Notes: generated by a model not told the origin, from the sequence alone. DNA of 64,000 nucleotides from Pyropia yezoensis (GCA_009829735.1 CM020618.1:29674894-29738893); one strand, 5' to 3'. Positions 52,133-63,415 are shown, counted from the first letter of the stretch. Numbers and translations are program-made.

Positions 52133-54858
52133 CCCCCCGCGGAAAAAAACAACTGCCGTCGCCCCCCCCTACCACCACGAGGACCAGCGCCCAGCCGGAA
52201 GGAGGACCACCGCTCCGCCACGCACCACCACCAGGACCCCCACCAGCACCGCCCCACTCTACCCCCCCCCAGAGCAACCCCCCGATCACCCCCGCCCAAA
52301 TCTCGGCCCCCCCCGACCACAGCGCGGGTGCCATGACGCAGGCAGGACTCCGGCGTTGCTGCCGCTACCGCCTCCTTGCCGCAGCCACGGCGGGGGTTGT
52401 CAATCCCCCGCGACATCCATGGCCTCCCGCCATGCCTCACGGCGCGACCGGCGTGGACACAGCGGTGGCGGCGGCGTCTGCGAGGGTGGAGTTCGCGGCG
52501 AAGGGTGTGCCGGCGGCAGAACAAAAAAGGACCATCTGTCCCCCACACCACCTCGAGCCCCAGCCCCCAGGCGGTAAACGAACCACCGCACCGCCACACA
52601 CCGCCAGCAGGCCCCCAACCAGCACCCACCACGGTACACCCACAGCATCCCCCGGATCACCCTCCCCCACAGCCCCGCCGCCCCCCACAACAGCACTGCC
52701 ACCGTGACGCCGCCGCGACGCCCACCTTGCCACTGCTGCCGCTTCCTTGCCGCCACCACCGCGGGGGTCGTCTCTCTCCCGCAACCGCCACGGCCGGCAG
52801 CCACGCCCCACCGCGCCACCGGCGTGGTGGTCGCTGCGGCGGCGGCGGGGGTGGCGGCGGCGGCGGCAGCAAAAAGAGGCCGCGGCCCCCCCCCACCACC
52901 ACGAGCACCAGCTCCCAGCGGGAAGAGGACCACCGCACCGCCGCGCACCGCCAGGAGCCCAACCACCAGCACCCCCCACAGCACCCCCCCCCCGGAGCCT
53001 CTCCCGCAGCACCCCCCCCCACAGCCCCGCCACCCCCCACAACAGCACCGCCGCCGTGTCGCCGCCGCGTCGCCGACCTTGCTGCCGCTGCCGCTTTCTT
53101 GCCGCCGAGAGGCGCGGGAACGGGGGCCGCGCAGGGGCAGGCGCGGGCATTGGAAAGTTCTTCACAGGCCCTTCAATGTTCAACAATGGGACAGAGAAAA
53201 ACAATGCCAAGGAAAAGAGCACAAAACAATGCACGTAGAAAAGTGAGGGGTCATGAAAAACGACGGGCTGATGCAAAGAATCAAGAAAGGAAACACAAAG
53301 AATCAAAAAACGTCGGCAGCCGCGGCGCTCACACCAGCTATGAGACAGGAGGACAGTCAAGCGCACCACAGGAGACACACTGGCAGGTAGCACGCGACGT
53401 CTGGCGACGCGGCAGGCAGACGCCATGGGCTTGGCGTGGGCGGATGGGGGTAACTGGGCGACGCCGGCCTTGCCACCGCTGCCGCCTCCGTGCCGCGGCC
53501 GCCGCGGGGGTCGTCACCCCCCCACGACCTCCGCGGCCGGCAGCCACGCCCCACCGCGCGACCGGCGTGGCGGTGGGGATGGCGGCGGCGGCGGGGGCGG
53601 CCGTGGCAAAAAAAAGCTGCCATCGCCCCCCCCAACAACCACGAGCGCCGGCACCCAGCCAGAAAGAGGACCATCACACCGTCGCACACCTCCAATGGCC
53701 CCCCCACCGGCACCCCGCACAGCACACCCCCCCACAGCATCCCCCCAATTACCCCCCCCCACACCCCCGCCCCCCCCCACAACAGCACCGCTGCCGTGAC
53801 GCCGACGCGACGACGATCTTGATTCTGCTGCCGCTGCCTTGCCGCCCCCACCGCGGGGGTTGTCCCTCCCCCGCAACCGCCACGGCCGGCAGCCACGCCC
53901 CACCGCGCCACCGGCGTGGTGGTCGCTGCGGCGGCGGCGGGGGTGGCGGCGGCGGCAAAAAAAAAAAGCGGCGGCCCCCCCCCACCACCACGAGCACCAG
54001 CTCCCAGGCGGGAAGAGGACCACCGCACCGCCGCGCACCGCCAGCAGCCCCCCCACCACCACCCGCCACAGCACCCCCCCCTCGCAGCCTCTCCTGCAGC
54101 TCCCCCCCCACACAGCCCCGCCACCCCCCACAACAGCACCGCCGCCGTGTCGCCGCCGCGTCGCCGACCTTGCTGCCGCTGCCGCTTTCTTGCCGCCGAG
54201 AGTCGCGGGGACGGGGGCGGGTGCCGCTGCGGAGGATGGGGCGGGGCGATGGAAGCGCGCGGCAACGATGGCGCGTACGACGGTGGGGTGGCAGTGGCCG
54301 CAGGCGACGGGATGCCGACGGCGGTGGGGGGGTACGGGCGGTGACCGGGAGCAGGGAGCTGGAGAGCGAGGGGGTTTTGGTGACGCAAAAAAACCAGGGG
54401 GAACATCCTGCAACGTAGCGCAGCCAAGGCCTCATTGCGTGGGGCGTACACCCTTTTCTCCCGTGCTTTTTTAGGCCCGCACGCTGTCGGGCGAGCTCAG
54501 TCGGTACGTAGCAGACTACGCCCCGCGGCATGAAAAGTGTGCTCCACTTTTCCAGGGCCGGCGAACGTTTGGCGCCGGCGTTCTGCTCCAAGTCAGGGCG
54601 CTTTGGAAAATCTGGGACCTGGCTCTCTGTGAGTGCCCAAGACCAGCGTTGGGAAAAGCGTTGGGGACGCTGATCGTTCTTTTTGACAATGAGGGCTGAC
54701 GCGCATCGCGCTTTGAAAAGATCAGAGCCTTCGTTGTGCTTTCACCTGAGACACTTCAAAAAAGCACTCAGGAGGCTCCAAAAACACAAAAGTACCGGGG
54801 CGGGGGGGGGCGGCGGCCGAGTGCCCCTGAACGGCAGTGCTGCGTCAGTCGCAGCGCC
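52133..54858 (-). repeat. Right inverted-repeat arm (second representation)
   Basis: It is the same as 45290-48002, slightly longer at several runs. Its outer end at 54858 pairs with 37578. Confidence 0.85.
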
Positions 54859-55101
54859 ATGCCCTCGCCTCGCCCCTTTCCCCCTTCCCCCTTCCCCTCT
54901 TTCTCCCATCCAGCCCACCGTCATGGAGAATTCAAGGGGTAGCAGCGGAGGTACGAGGCTGCTCGTGACCAGTAACAGTGTGCGCCGCCCACTCCAGTGA
55001 TCACCTGCGACCTGGTGGCCGCGGGGCGCCGGGCGCAGCATACAGAGTCCGCTGGTGCCGTCTCCGCGTGGCCGCTCCGAGGGCTAATGCCGCTGCCAGT
55101 T

Positions 55102-56025
55102 TAGTATGGTTGTACGCCCGCTCTGGATGTAGCATGGGGGGGGGGGGTGTCTAATTCTACCGGCGCCACGAGGCAGCAGCACAGAGTCGCCTGGTCAGGC
55201 GGCGTGCTCTCATCGCCCGGCATTCCCAGACAATCCCTTCGTCACGTGGTCGTCCAGGTGGAAGAAATCCGCGAAGGCAGGCCCTGTCGTGAGGAGCGGG
55301 CAAGCTGTGTCACCGTCAAAAGGGGGGAGGGGAGGACGGAAAGCGGCCGCCAGTCGGCAGCATCTGGCTTTAGGCAGTGGGGGGAGGGGCACAGAGGACC
55401 GCAGGGGAGAGCGTTCATTGCCCTCACCACTCTTGATACTCACAGCGACGGGAGGCGGGGCGGCTTCTCCCGCAGGACCTGCTGGACTGAGGAATGGAGG
55501 CGGTGCGCCGCATCGAGGCGAGGATTTTCGGGGTCCCCACAGCCAGTTCCAGTAACTTTGATCAACTTTGTCCACCTAGGGGACTCCAGGGGTAAACGGA
55601 GAGAGCGGGAAGAGTTTTTTGTGGGGGCAGGTGGTGAGACGTTGGGAAAAGGGGAAGGGAGGAAGCAAAGCGAAGTGAGCAAAGCGAAGCATCACTGTGT
55701 GGAGCTCGCCGTGAAGGCGGCGATGGCGGCAGCCGTGTAAAAAAGGCTGTTGGTGTTGCTGGCGGGGTGGAGCACGTGGCAGCGGCGGCGGAGCTGAGGT
55801 CGGGCATTGGGTGGCCAGCAACGTCGGCGGTGTGCGTGGCGGCCGTAGCGATGGGGAGGCGACCCCTGCGGCATCCCCAGGAACAGCCGTGCCGCGGTGA
55901 CTGAGATGGAAGCGCAATGCTGCAACGTATCAAGCGCAGGCTGAGGCGGGGAGCGCCGAGGAGCGAGGGATGCCACTCGAGGCTGGGATTGGCTGGCAAG
56001 AAAACTGCATTTTCTGTAAGCAATG
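55102..56025. other. Right flank of the transposon, no gene seen
   Basis: There is a G run at 55137-55147, then sequence of mixed composition. Open frames on both strands overlap and resemble nothing known. The sequence differs from the matching left flank at 36741-37577. Confidence 0.45.
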
Positions 56026-56390
56026 TGCTGTGACCTGCTGTGAGCTTTTCCCAGCACTCATCATTCTTCAGCAATCGGCCATATCGCGGCGGAACACGCG
56101 CTCCGTGGAGTCCTTCGCAGCGCTGTCGTCCTGAAGACGGGTGCATCTGGTGAAAGTTCTGGGAACTTAATCTGTACTGCTGTTAAGCAGGAGTAAGTGC
56201 GACGAAGTGCGGCTTGTTAACCTAACTCGCCTTTAGTAGATGGACAGGCAGCACAGATTAAGTCGGCTTAGCGACGGATATTCAAGGTCATTTCACCCGA
56301 CGTTTCAGCCGGCAGGGCCTGTTGAACAAGCCCCGTACAAGCGTATCGGCAGAAAAACAGGCTTGTCGAGGATCCCTGTTTAAGGATCAC
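56026..56390 (-). repeat. Outer inverted-repeat end, right
   Basis: It ends at 56390 with about 60 bases that are the reverse complement of those starting at 35747. At 56026-56043 it has TGCTGTGACCTGCTGTGA, the mirror of the pair at 36363-36380, and around it a patch matching 36300-36395. It lacks the two palindromes of the left end and is shorter. Confidence 0.6.
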
Positions 56391-57308
56391 AGCGCCGGTG
56401 GGGGATGGGAAGAAGGCGGCCAAGACGATGTTGGGGAGGACTATCCATTTTAGCAAATTGGGGGGGGGGACGATCAGGGACGGGGCCGACAGCAGACCGC
56501 CCACCCGCAAGGTCCAGCGGGGTGCCGCCCGCCGTGGACGGCCGCTGCGTCCTTCCATTCTGGTGTCTTGGGTGTTTGTAGAAGCGCGCGTCGTGGGCGC
56601 TCGTAGGCTCTCAGGGAAGACGACTCTCAGGGACAACCCTTACAGACAACTCTCAGAGACGACTCTTAGTAGAGTCTGTAGTTGTGAACGCTCCTGTTCT
56701 GACCATGGGGTAGACGCCCAGCTCATGACCAACTGGTGGTGCTCCCACTCATGGGCAGCCGCCTTTCCCTTTCCGCCTCCCCTCCCCCCGATCCGCCCTT
56801 GCCTCCCCGCCCATCCCCCTCTTACGTTGACATCCGCCCCCTTGCCCGTCGCGGCAGCCGCACCGGACGGTTGTAGGCACACAATGGCGGTGTCGGCAAA
56901 AGAGGGTAAACGCAGTGGCCGTTCCGGGACACGGCGGCGGCGCAGACGGCACCCGCTTTTGCAGAGAGGCTCGTATCCCCCCCCGCCCCGCCAGGGTGAG
57001 CTCCCCGCCCTTGGCGCCGCGCCTTCCGCGCGGCGGCGGGCCCGCCGGTCCACCGCGACGGCGGCGGCGGCAGCCGCCTGCGGGTGGCGGGCCAACCCCG
57101 CCGCCCCCACCGCTGCCGCCGTCGCCGCCGCCGCCGCCGCCGGTGCCACCCGCGCACGGCAGTGGCCGCCTGCCGCCATACCGGGGTCCCCCCACGCCTC
57201 TGCTTCTCGGCCGTCACGTCCGCGCGCCACGCGCCGCGCGCCGCCCCGTCGCACCGCCAGCTTGTCAAGAGCCACGACTCGGCCTTGTTCTCCACAACCC
57301 CCGCCCCC
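56391..57308. other. Intergenic region downstream of EMC2
   Basis: At about 56615-56680 there are short direct repeats of ACGACTCTCAG type. From 56760 the sequence is C-rich with several (GCC)n stretches. The minus-strand frames here may be the 3' flank of EMC2. No gene can be supported. Confidence 0.4.
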
Positions 57309-58640
57309 CTACCCGCCATGCAACCCCTTCACCCCCCCCCCCCCCCGCGCCCGGCCCGGTCGCGTGGCACCCCCCTCAGGGCAGCCCATCATCCTCGTCC
57401 GAAGAGGATCCCCGCCCCCGCCCCCCCGACCCACCGCTGCCCCCACGGCGGCGCCTCCCCCCCCCCTTCCCGCCACCTCGGGTGCCCCTCCCCCCCCTCC
57501 GCCACCGTCACGCCCCCCCTCTGCAGCGCCCCTACCCCCGCCCCCGCCCCCCACTCCCCCGTCCAGCACACGCAAGACGGCAGCGCCCACCGGCCCCGCC
57601 GGGGCCCCCCCAAACTCCACCCGCAGCCCCGCGGCGGCCCAGTCCAGCAGCCGCCGGTTCTTGGTCGCCGCCGCCGCCGCCGCCGCCGCCGCGTCAACGG
57701 GCTCCCCGGCGCCCCCCTCCCCCCCCCCCCCCGACCGCCCCCCCCCCCCTCCGCCTCCACCGCCGACGCCGACAGCCACAGGCCGACCAGGGCGCGCACA
57801 TTCCCCCGCCGCCGCGCCCGCAGGCTGACCGCGTAGTAGGCGCGCGCGCGGCGGTACCCCCCTCCGTCGCCGTCCTCCCCCCCCCCCCCCCGCGGGTGTA
57901 GTAGGCGTCGGCGAGGCGCGCCGGCCGCGCCCACCCCCCTGGCGGCGCCAGCAGCAGTGCCTCGGCGGCACACCACACCGCCTCGTCGAGGCGGCCCGCC
58001 GCGGCGGCGAGCGCGCCCAGCTCCTCCCACCCGCCCACGTCGGTGGACCAGGTGGCGAGGTAGGCGCGGAGGAGGGCGGCGGCGACCGTCGGCCGCCGCG
58101 CCGCCACCGCCGCCGCCACCTGCCGCCGCGCCTCTGCCGACGACGTGGCGGGGGCGCGCGCCAGCGCCGCCGCCGCGGCGGCGGCGGCGGCCGCGGCGTC
58201 CCCCGCCGCCTCGGCGCGGTGCGCGAGCAGCCGCGCCACGCGCGGGGAGGCGGCGGCGGGGAAGGCGGCGGCCAGCGGGGCGGCGGCGGCGTCGCCAACC
58301 GCCCAGGCGCCTACCTCCCACGCCGCCGCCGCGAGCGCCTCGACGCCCGCGTAGTGGGCGGCGGTGCCGTACCGGATGGGGGGGGGGGGGGGGGCGGCCG
58401 CCGCCGCCGCCGGCAGCTGCACGGGGGGGACGACGGGGCGGTGAGGGAGAGGAGGGGGAGCAGCGCCGCGACGACTGCCTCGGGCCGGTGGTGGCCGTGG
58501 GTGGCGGCCAGGGGGGGGGCCGCCGCCACGCATGGCGGGAGGGGGGGGGGGGGTGGACGCCACTGACGGGGGTGGGGGGGGTGGGAGGGGGGGTGGGGTG
58601 CGCCGCCGCTCCCCCGCCGCGGTGGCGACGGCTCATGGCG
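57309..58640 (-). CDS. EMC2: ER membrane protein complex subunit 2 (TPR protein)
   Basis: EMC2 is the TPR-repeat subunit on the cytosolic side of the ER membrane complex, which inserts membrane proteins. The protein-like stretches along the minus strand follow the human EMC2 pattern: GHHRPEAVVAALLPLLS, then SPRVARLLAHRAEAAGDAAA, ALLRAYLATWSTDVGGWEEL, GRLDEAVWCAAEALLLAPP and RLADAYYTRGG. After these come YRRARAYYAVSLRARRRGNV, RALVGLWLSASAVEAE and RLLDWAAAGLRVEFGG. They lie in different frames, with changes at G runs at about 58379-58393, 57879-57891 and 57719-57748. Either short introns or homopolymer errors explain this; the exact start and stop are not fixed. The sequence is unusually Ala-rich for the family. 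Confidence 0.75.
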
Positions 58641-59617
58641 GCGTGGGGTGTGAGGGGGAGGGGTGCGCAACAGGTAGGACCCTCCCTAGGGGGGCAGAGG
58701 CGGGCAGGCGCGGCGGCAGTGCTGGGATGGTGATGGGGACGTGAAGGGGGAGTCGGCGGGGCGATGCGGGCAGAGCGAAACGTCCGGAAGGTGAGAGGGG
58801 GCGGCGTCGCGGGCGGTTGCCCGCCGGTACATACAGTACACAGATGCTATGGGATACCGTATGCTTGGGGTGGTGGTGGGTAAAAACATGCAGTAAAAAG
58901 GGATACAGAGAGGACGTCACGCAGCTGTGAGACGGGACAGTCCGGGGTGTCCCCGCGGCCGGGTTCGTCGATCGAATCTGCAGGATTCAGAAAGCAACAC
59001 TGACACTGTACGGTATTTACAATGTGCATCCAAACAGAACAGAACAGGCACAGACCGGGCGGGCGCCAAGGCGCCCACGTCCGCGGGACCCAGAGTGGGG
59101 GCGGATCCTCTTGGTCCCGGGGATGCCTGTGGCATCGCCGGGGGACGCGATCCGCGGCGGCCTCCCGGCGGAAAGCGCCCCAGAGCCGCCCGCTCCCGCC
59201 GACCACGTGCAGTATGCGCACACACTGGAAAGGCGGCGGCACACTGGCGGGGCTGCACACAGCGCGCTCATGGCGATCCCGTCGCGGCGCGTGCCACTCA
59301 CGGCGCCGGCACAGGCCGGGCGGGCCGTCCGGCCGACCTCAGGACGGGCGCCGAAGGCGGAAGGACGAAAAAAAAGAGAAATAGAAGTAAGTGGGTGGCA
59401 CAACAGCCAACCCGCAACCCTTGTGGGGCACGCGGCGCGGCCGCCGCCCACCCTGCCGACCGGTAAACCCCCTTCGCCCACCCATCACCCTCACTCCAGA
59501 CAGACCCGCCCCGCTCGCAACCCCTGGCTCACAAGCAAGACCCTCCCGGCAAGACGGCTAGATAACCGGCAGTCGTGGGCGCACTCTCTACCCCCCCTTC
59601 GTCACCCCCGTCCTCCT
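58641..59617. other. Intergenic region between arsenate reductase and EMC2
   Basis: Both neighbours are on the minus strand, so the left part should hold the EMC2 promoter and the right part the 3' end of the arsenate reductase gene. No gene is supported; overlapping open frames near 59000-59480 look like chance. Confidence 0.45.
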
Positions 59618-60145
59618 TCACCGGTACGGCAACGTCGGGAGCTGCTCGACCATGCCCTTGACAAAAACCTCAATCTCATCGCGCACCCGGCGGTACACGT
59701 CGAGGGCGGCCTCGCCCTCCAGCTCCGCCGCCAGCTCTGGCGGATCATCAAACCCCACGTGCACGATGCGGGTGCTCGCATACACCCCCCCCGGGTCCCC
59801 CTTGTGGAACATGGGGCAGTCCCCGTCGGCGTTCCCACAGACGGTCACCACATAGTCGAGCGGCACGCCCTTGGACGTGAACGCCTCGACGAGGTGCTGC
59901 GACCGGTGGGTCGACAGGTCAATCCCCTTTTCCGCCATCACCGCCGCGGCGTTGGGGTTCACCTTGCCGCTCGGCCGCATGCCCGCCGACGAGAAGGTGC
60001 CGTTGGTGTGGTGGTGCCGCGCCCACGCCTCGGCCATGTGCGACCGGCACGAATTGCCGGTGCAGAGGAAGAGGACGCGCAGGCCACCAGCGTCCTTGCC
60101 CAGCGAGGGGGGGGGGGGCACCACGGTGGCGGCGGTCGACGCCAT
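59618..60145 (-). CDS. arsC: Arsenate reductase, thioredoxin-coupled low-molecular-weight phosphatase type
   Basis: The enzyme reduces arsenate to arsenite for export, using a Cys relay and thioredoxin. The 175-residue product has the phosphatase loop VLFLCTGNSCRSHMAEAW with nucleophile C28 and R34, and SAGMRPSGKVNPNA. C103 and C110 in VVTVCGNADGDCPMF are spaced like C82 and C89 of the S. aureus pI258 enzyme. The acid loop is HVGFDDPPELA. All key residues are present. The start at 60145 leaves only a short lead before the fold; the frame continues upstream without adding known domains. There is no intron. This type is common in bacteria, so an old transfer is plausible. Red algae also use other arsenic systems. 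Confidence 0.9.
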   Translation of the reverse strand: MASTAATVVPPPPSLGKDAGGLRVLFLCTGNSCRSHMAEAWARHHHTNGTFSSAGMRPSGKVNPNAAAVMAEKGIDLSTHRSQHLVEAFTSKGVPLDYVVTVCGNADGDCPMFHKGDPGGVYASTRIVHVGFDDPPELAAELEGEAALDVYRRVRDEIEVFVKGMVEQLPTLPYR

Positions 60146-61202
60146 GGCCACAAGGGATGGCACGTGTGCAGTCGACCCTGTTGGGGGCACCAGGGGCGGG
60201 GGGAGGGGGAAAGGAAGACGGGAGGAGCGGGCAGAGGGGACTGAGAAACCGAAGCAAGCACCAGCGGAGAAGGAGCAAAGGGCCAACCACTTCGTCTGGG
60301 GGACATGCACACCAAACAATAGAGCAGGCAGTCGACAAGCGCGGCCGCAACACCGTGTGGGGGTGGCTGGCTGGCTAGCCACCCCCACACAATCGCCGGG
60401 TTGTCGAGAGCCATCGAATCTCTTACTCGGAAGAACCCCTCTGCATCACGCTGCTAGGAGGGGGGGTGGTGAGGCGTGACAACCCTCCTCTCGGCTTGAT
60501 CCACTCCAGGTCTCGCTTGACACGTGTTAAATTGACAATGACAAAGTACAGTACTGCAATGTATCCCCGCACTGGAGCTGGGACGAGTACGTCAATTCTG
60601 AATCGGACCACTTCTCCACTCTTGGGAATCGGACCACTTCAGGAGCAGGTGAGCTGCTGCTGTGAGACCCTACGGGAAGAATACCACTGGATACCAGGGC
60701 AGCCATCACTGGATATCAGAGCGACCATCACTGGATAGCCAGCGAGCAGAGCTGGATAGCCAGTGGCTTTCGCCCCACAAAATGCGACTACGGAACGATG
60801 TGATTGGTCCTCACAGGCCGTGCAACGCCATCGTGCAACGCCAGAATCGGATTTTCGTTTCCATATTCATGGACTTTTTCGGTTTATTTCAGCTTCAGTC
60901 GACGACCTCTCGCCCGCATCTCCCACCTCCCACCGGAAAAACGGCGAAGTCAACCGACCCCCCCCTCCCCCCCCTGTCGCCCGCCCCACCCCCCCCGTCG
61001 CCCCCCCCCCCCCCCCCCCCTCCCCCCCTCCCCCCCCCCTGTCTGCTTTACCTGCGCAACAGGAGGGGGGTCGATCACACAACCAGAGCAATGACAAAGC
61101 AACGCGCGCGGGCGGGGCGTGGCGGGCGTGCCAACAGGTCAGGGGAGGTGCCACTACCGGCAGCGGTGGGGCTGAGGGGGGGAGGGCACGGCGCAGTGGG
61201 GC
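60146..61202. other. Intergenic region with short direct repeats and C tracts
   Basis: CATCACTGGATA-type repeats lie at 60705-60760, a repeated AATCGGACCACTTC at 60601-60645, and C runs at 60959-61042. Next to 60146 lies the arsenate reductase leader and promoter. The stretch at 60830-60900 is AT-richer. No gene is seen. Confidence 0.45.
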
Positions 61203-63330
61203 TTAAAGGGTGTCCACGCTCTTCTTGATTTTTGCTGCCAAGTGGTCTGCGCAAAACTTATGAGACCCTCTCACAGCACTGCTCAGAGTTGAAAAAAGCG
61301 AGGGTGGCAGCGCGCCGGCTGGCTGGGCCCCCCGCGCGCCGGTGTATGGGCCGGCGCCTAGCCGCACTGCGTGCATGCGCAGCGCACGGCGGACTGAGGC
61401 GGCCGTTGCCGCGGGCTGCGGTGCCACGCCGGCGCCGCCCCACGTCAGCGGCGGTGGCGGGGGCGGCGGTGATGGTGGTGGCATATGAGCGTGTGGGCGG
61501 CCTGACTCCGAGTCCGTTAAGGGGAGGCTGGCGTCGCCCACTAGTCGACCACTCCCGGCGGGGGTGGCGGCTGGGGCGCCCTCTCCACGCACGCGCCGAG
61601 CAGCGCCGGCCGCCGCCGCCGTCGCGCCACTGCCGCCTCGGCCGCCGTCGATGGCGGCTGGGAGACCGTCGTTGCCGACGCGGTGTCCATCGGAGGGCAG
61701 TGATGAGCGCCTCGGTGTTGCGAGGGCGGGCGGAAAGCCGACGGCGTCCGCCGTCGCCGCCGCCGCTGCCGCCCGTGCCACCGGTGGCGCCCGGCCCCCT
61801 GCCCGCCTCCCAGGTGTCCCACTGCCCCCCCCCCCCCCCCCCCGTCGCCGGCCACCGCCTCGTGCGGCTGCAGCAGCGTCACGGGCACGACGCACGGCGG
61901 CGGCGGCGGCGTCGGCGGCGTCCGGGACAGCCGGTTGAAGACGAAAAAGGTGAGGGCACCGACGAGGGCGTCGGGCGGCGGCAGCCGCCGCGGCGGCGCC
62001 ACCACCGGCCGGTAGCAGGTGGTGGCGCCGTCACCCGCCCGCCGAATGTCCCCCCCATAGAGCGCGCGGGGCCAATCGCGGACGGGCACGGGGGGGGCGA
62101 CCGCCCGCCCGCCGCCGTCGCCGCCGCTGCCGCCGCCGCTACCGCCTAGTGAGGGGGCGTCCAGCCGGTGCGGCAGCAGCCGCGCAACAATCGCCTTGAC
62201 CAGCCCCGACGGTGGCGCGTGGCGGACCACCTCGGGCAGCAGCACCGCCGGGCGCAGGGACATTGGCGCCGCGCGGCTGCCATTGCAGAGGCCTGAACCG
62301 TGCGACGTGGCGCCCGCCACTGTCGTGGCCGACGCGTACAAGCAGCGACGGCGGACGACCGTCGGGGGCCCCGCCGTCGACAGGCCGCCGCCTCCAACGT
62401 CCCCACCGCCGACGGCCGCACCGTCAACGGCGCCACCGCCGCCGCCGCCGCGGCTGCGGCGTCCACCGCCAGCGGCCGAAAGAGGGCGGCAATGACGGGG
62501 AGCTTTGGCAGCAGCGTCGCGAGAAACGCATTGGCCGCCCCATCCCACGGCATGGTCGGCCCGAGGAGGTCCAGGCCGGTGGTGGGCACGCCGCCCCCGC
62601 CCCCCCCCGCGCGGGGCCACCGCCACCGCCGGCCCGCCGTGCATCCGCGGCGGCCGTTTCCGTCCACACCCGCTCCAGGCCGTCGACAAAGTGGGCGTGG
62701 TCCACCCCACACGCGAACGCGAGCGCGCCTGCGTGGCGGCCCGCCCACGCCGGCAGCAGCAGCGCCTCGTCGGCCGACGAGCGGCACATCCGATACAGGC
62801 GGCAGGCGCTCGCAACGGGCCGGCCGGCGGGGGTGGTGATGGTGATGGTGAGGAGCTCCACGCCGCCCTCGGCGGCCAGGATGTCCATGCCGGTGAGGTA
62901 GGTGGTGGGGAGTGTGGGCTTCAGGGGGGGGGGGGGGGGGAGCGTCCCCGTCGTCAGTGGCCGCCTCGGCGCCGACGCTGCCGCCGCCGCTGCCGCCGCC
63001 GCCCCCTCCTCCCCCACCTCGCTGCCCTCCCGCCACCACCCCCGACGGGGCCGCCGCCACCGCCACCGCCGCCGCTGCCGCCACCGCCCGGCCGCCCACC
63101 CCGTCAAAGACAAACAGGTGGGTGCCGAGGTGGGGCACGCCCAGCCCCCCCACGCCCCCCCCCCGCCCTCTTCCCCCACCCCCAGCTACTACCGCCGCGG
63201 GCGTCAGCACAACGCTGCGGAAGCACAGGCGCCCCCCCCCCGCCAGCGCCGACGCGGCGTGCACCACCGCCACCCGCCCGCCGAGTGCCGACCGGAAGGC
63301 CGCGTCCCCCCCAGCCGCCCCGCCGCCCAT
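61203..63330 (-). CDS. Large unrecognised Gly/Ala-rich protein
   Basis: From the ATG at 63330 protein-like stretches run along the minus strand and change frame at G or C runs: GGRVAVVHAASALAGGGRLC, FRSVVLTPAAVV, VPHLGTHLFVFDGVGGRAV, TYLTGMDILAAEGGVELLTI and RLYRMCRSSADEALLLPAW. Further on come GVDHAHFVDGLERVWTET, GLDLLGPTMPWDGAANAFLA, SGLVKAIVARLLPHRLDAP and RALYGGDIRRAGDGATTC. A possible end at 61203 reads HKFCADHLAAKIKKSVDTL. The mixed composition and hydrophobic stretches suggest a folded protein of perhaps 700 residues. I do not recognise the family. Exon limits are not resolved, and homopolymer errors are likely at 61827-61842 and 62929-62940. Confidence 0.4.
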
Positions 63331-63337
63331 ATATATG

Positions 63338-63415
63338 CTGCAGCTGTGACTTGATGCCACCGCGCTGGCGCCCGTATACGAGCGCCAGCGCGATGGCATC
63401 AAGGCACAGCTGCAG
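63338..63415. promoter_or_regulatory. 78-base near-perfect hairpin in the presumed 5' leader
   Basis: The arms begin CTGCAGCTGTG and end CACAGCTGCAG, with CTTGATGCCA paired to TGGCATCAAG and GCGCTGGCGC paired to GCGCCAGCGC, around the centre CGTATACG. About 36 of 39 positions pair. It lies 7 bases beyond the presumed start codon at 63330 of the minus-strand gene, so it would sit in the leader of the mRNA. Because it is a palindrome it can form from either strand. Confidence 0.8.

Larger units (their letters stand above)
48745..55101. repeat. Left end of contig 4, repeat of 41899-48244
   Basis: It holds, in the same order and strand, the cut 341-residue frame, the Cys-rich frame, the transposase and the right arm. 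By eye the match is about 99 per cent. It continues past 55101 into unique sequence, which is therefore the true right flank of the transposon. Confidence 0.95.

Noticed and set aside
55147-55740. A 197-codon plus-strand open frame right of the transposon
   Set aside because: An overlapping frame on the other strand is equally long, and the product shows no domain or conserved pattern.
57389-58636. A single 415-codon frame as the gene product in the EMC2 region
   Set aside because: Only short parts of it match EMC2; the conserved segments are shared among three frames, so this frame alone is not the protein.
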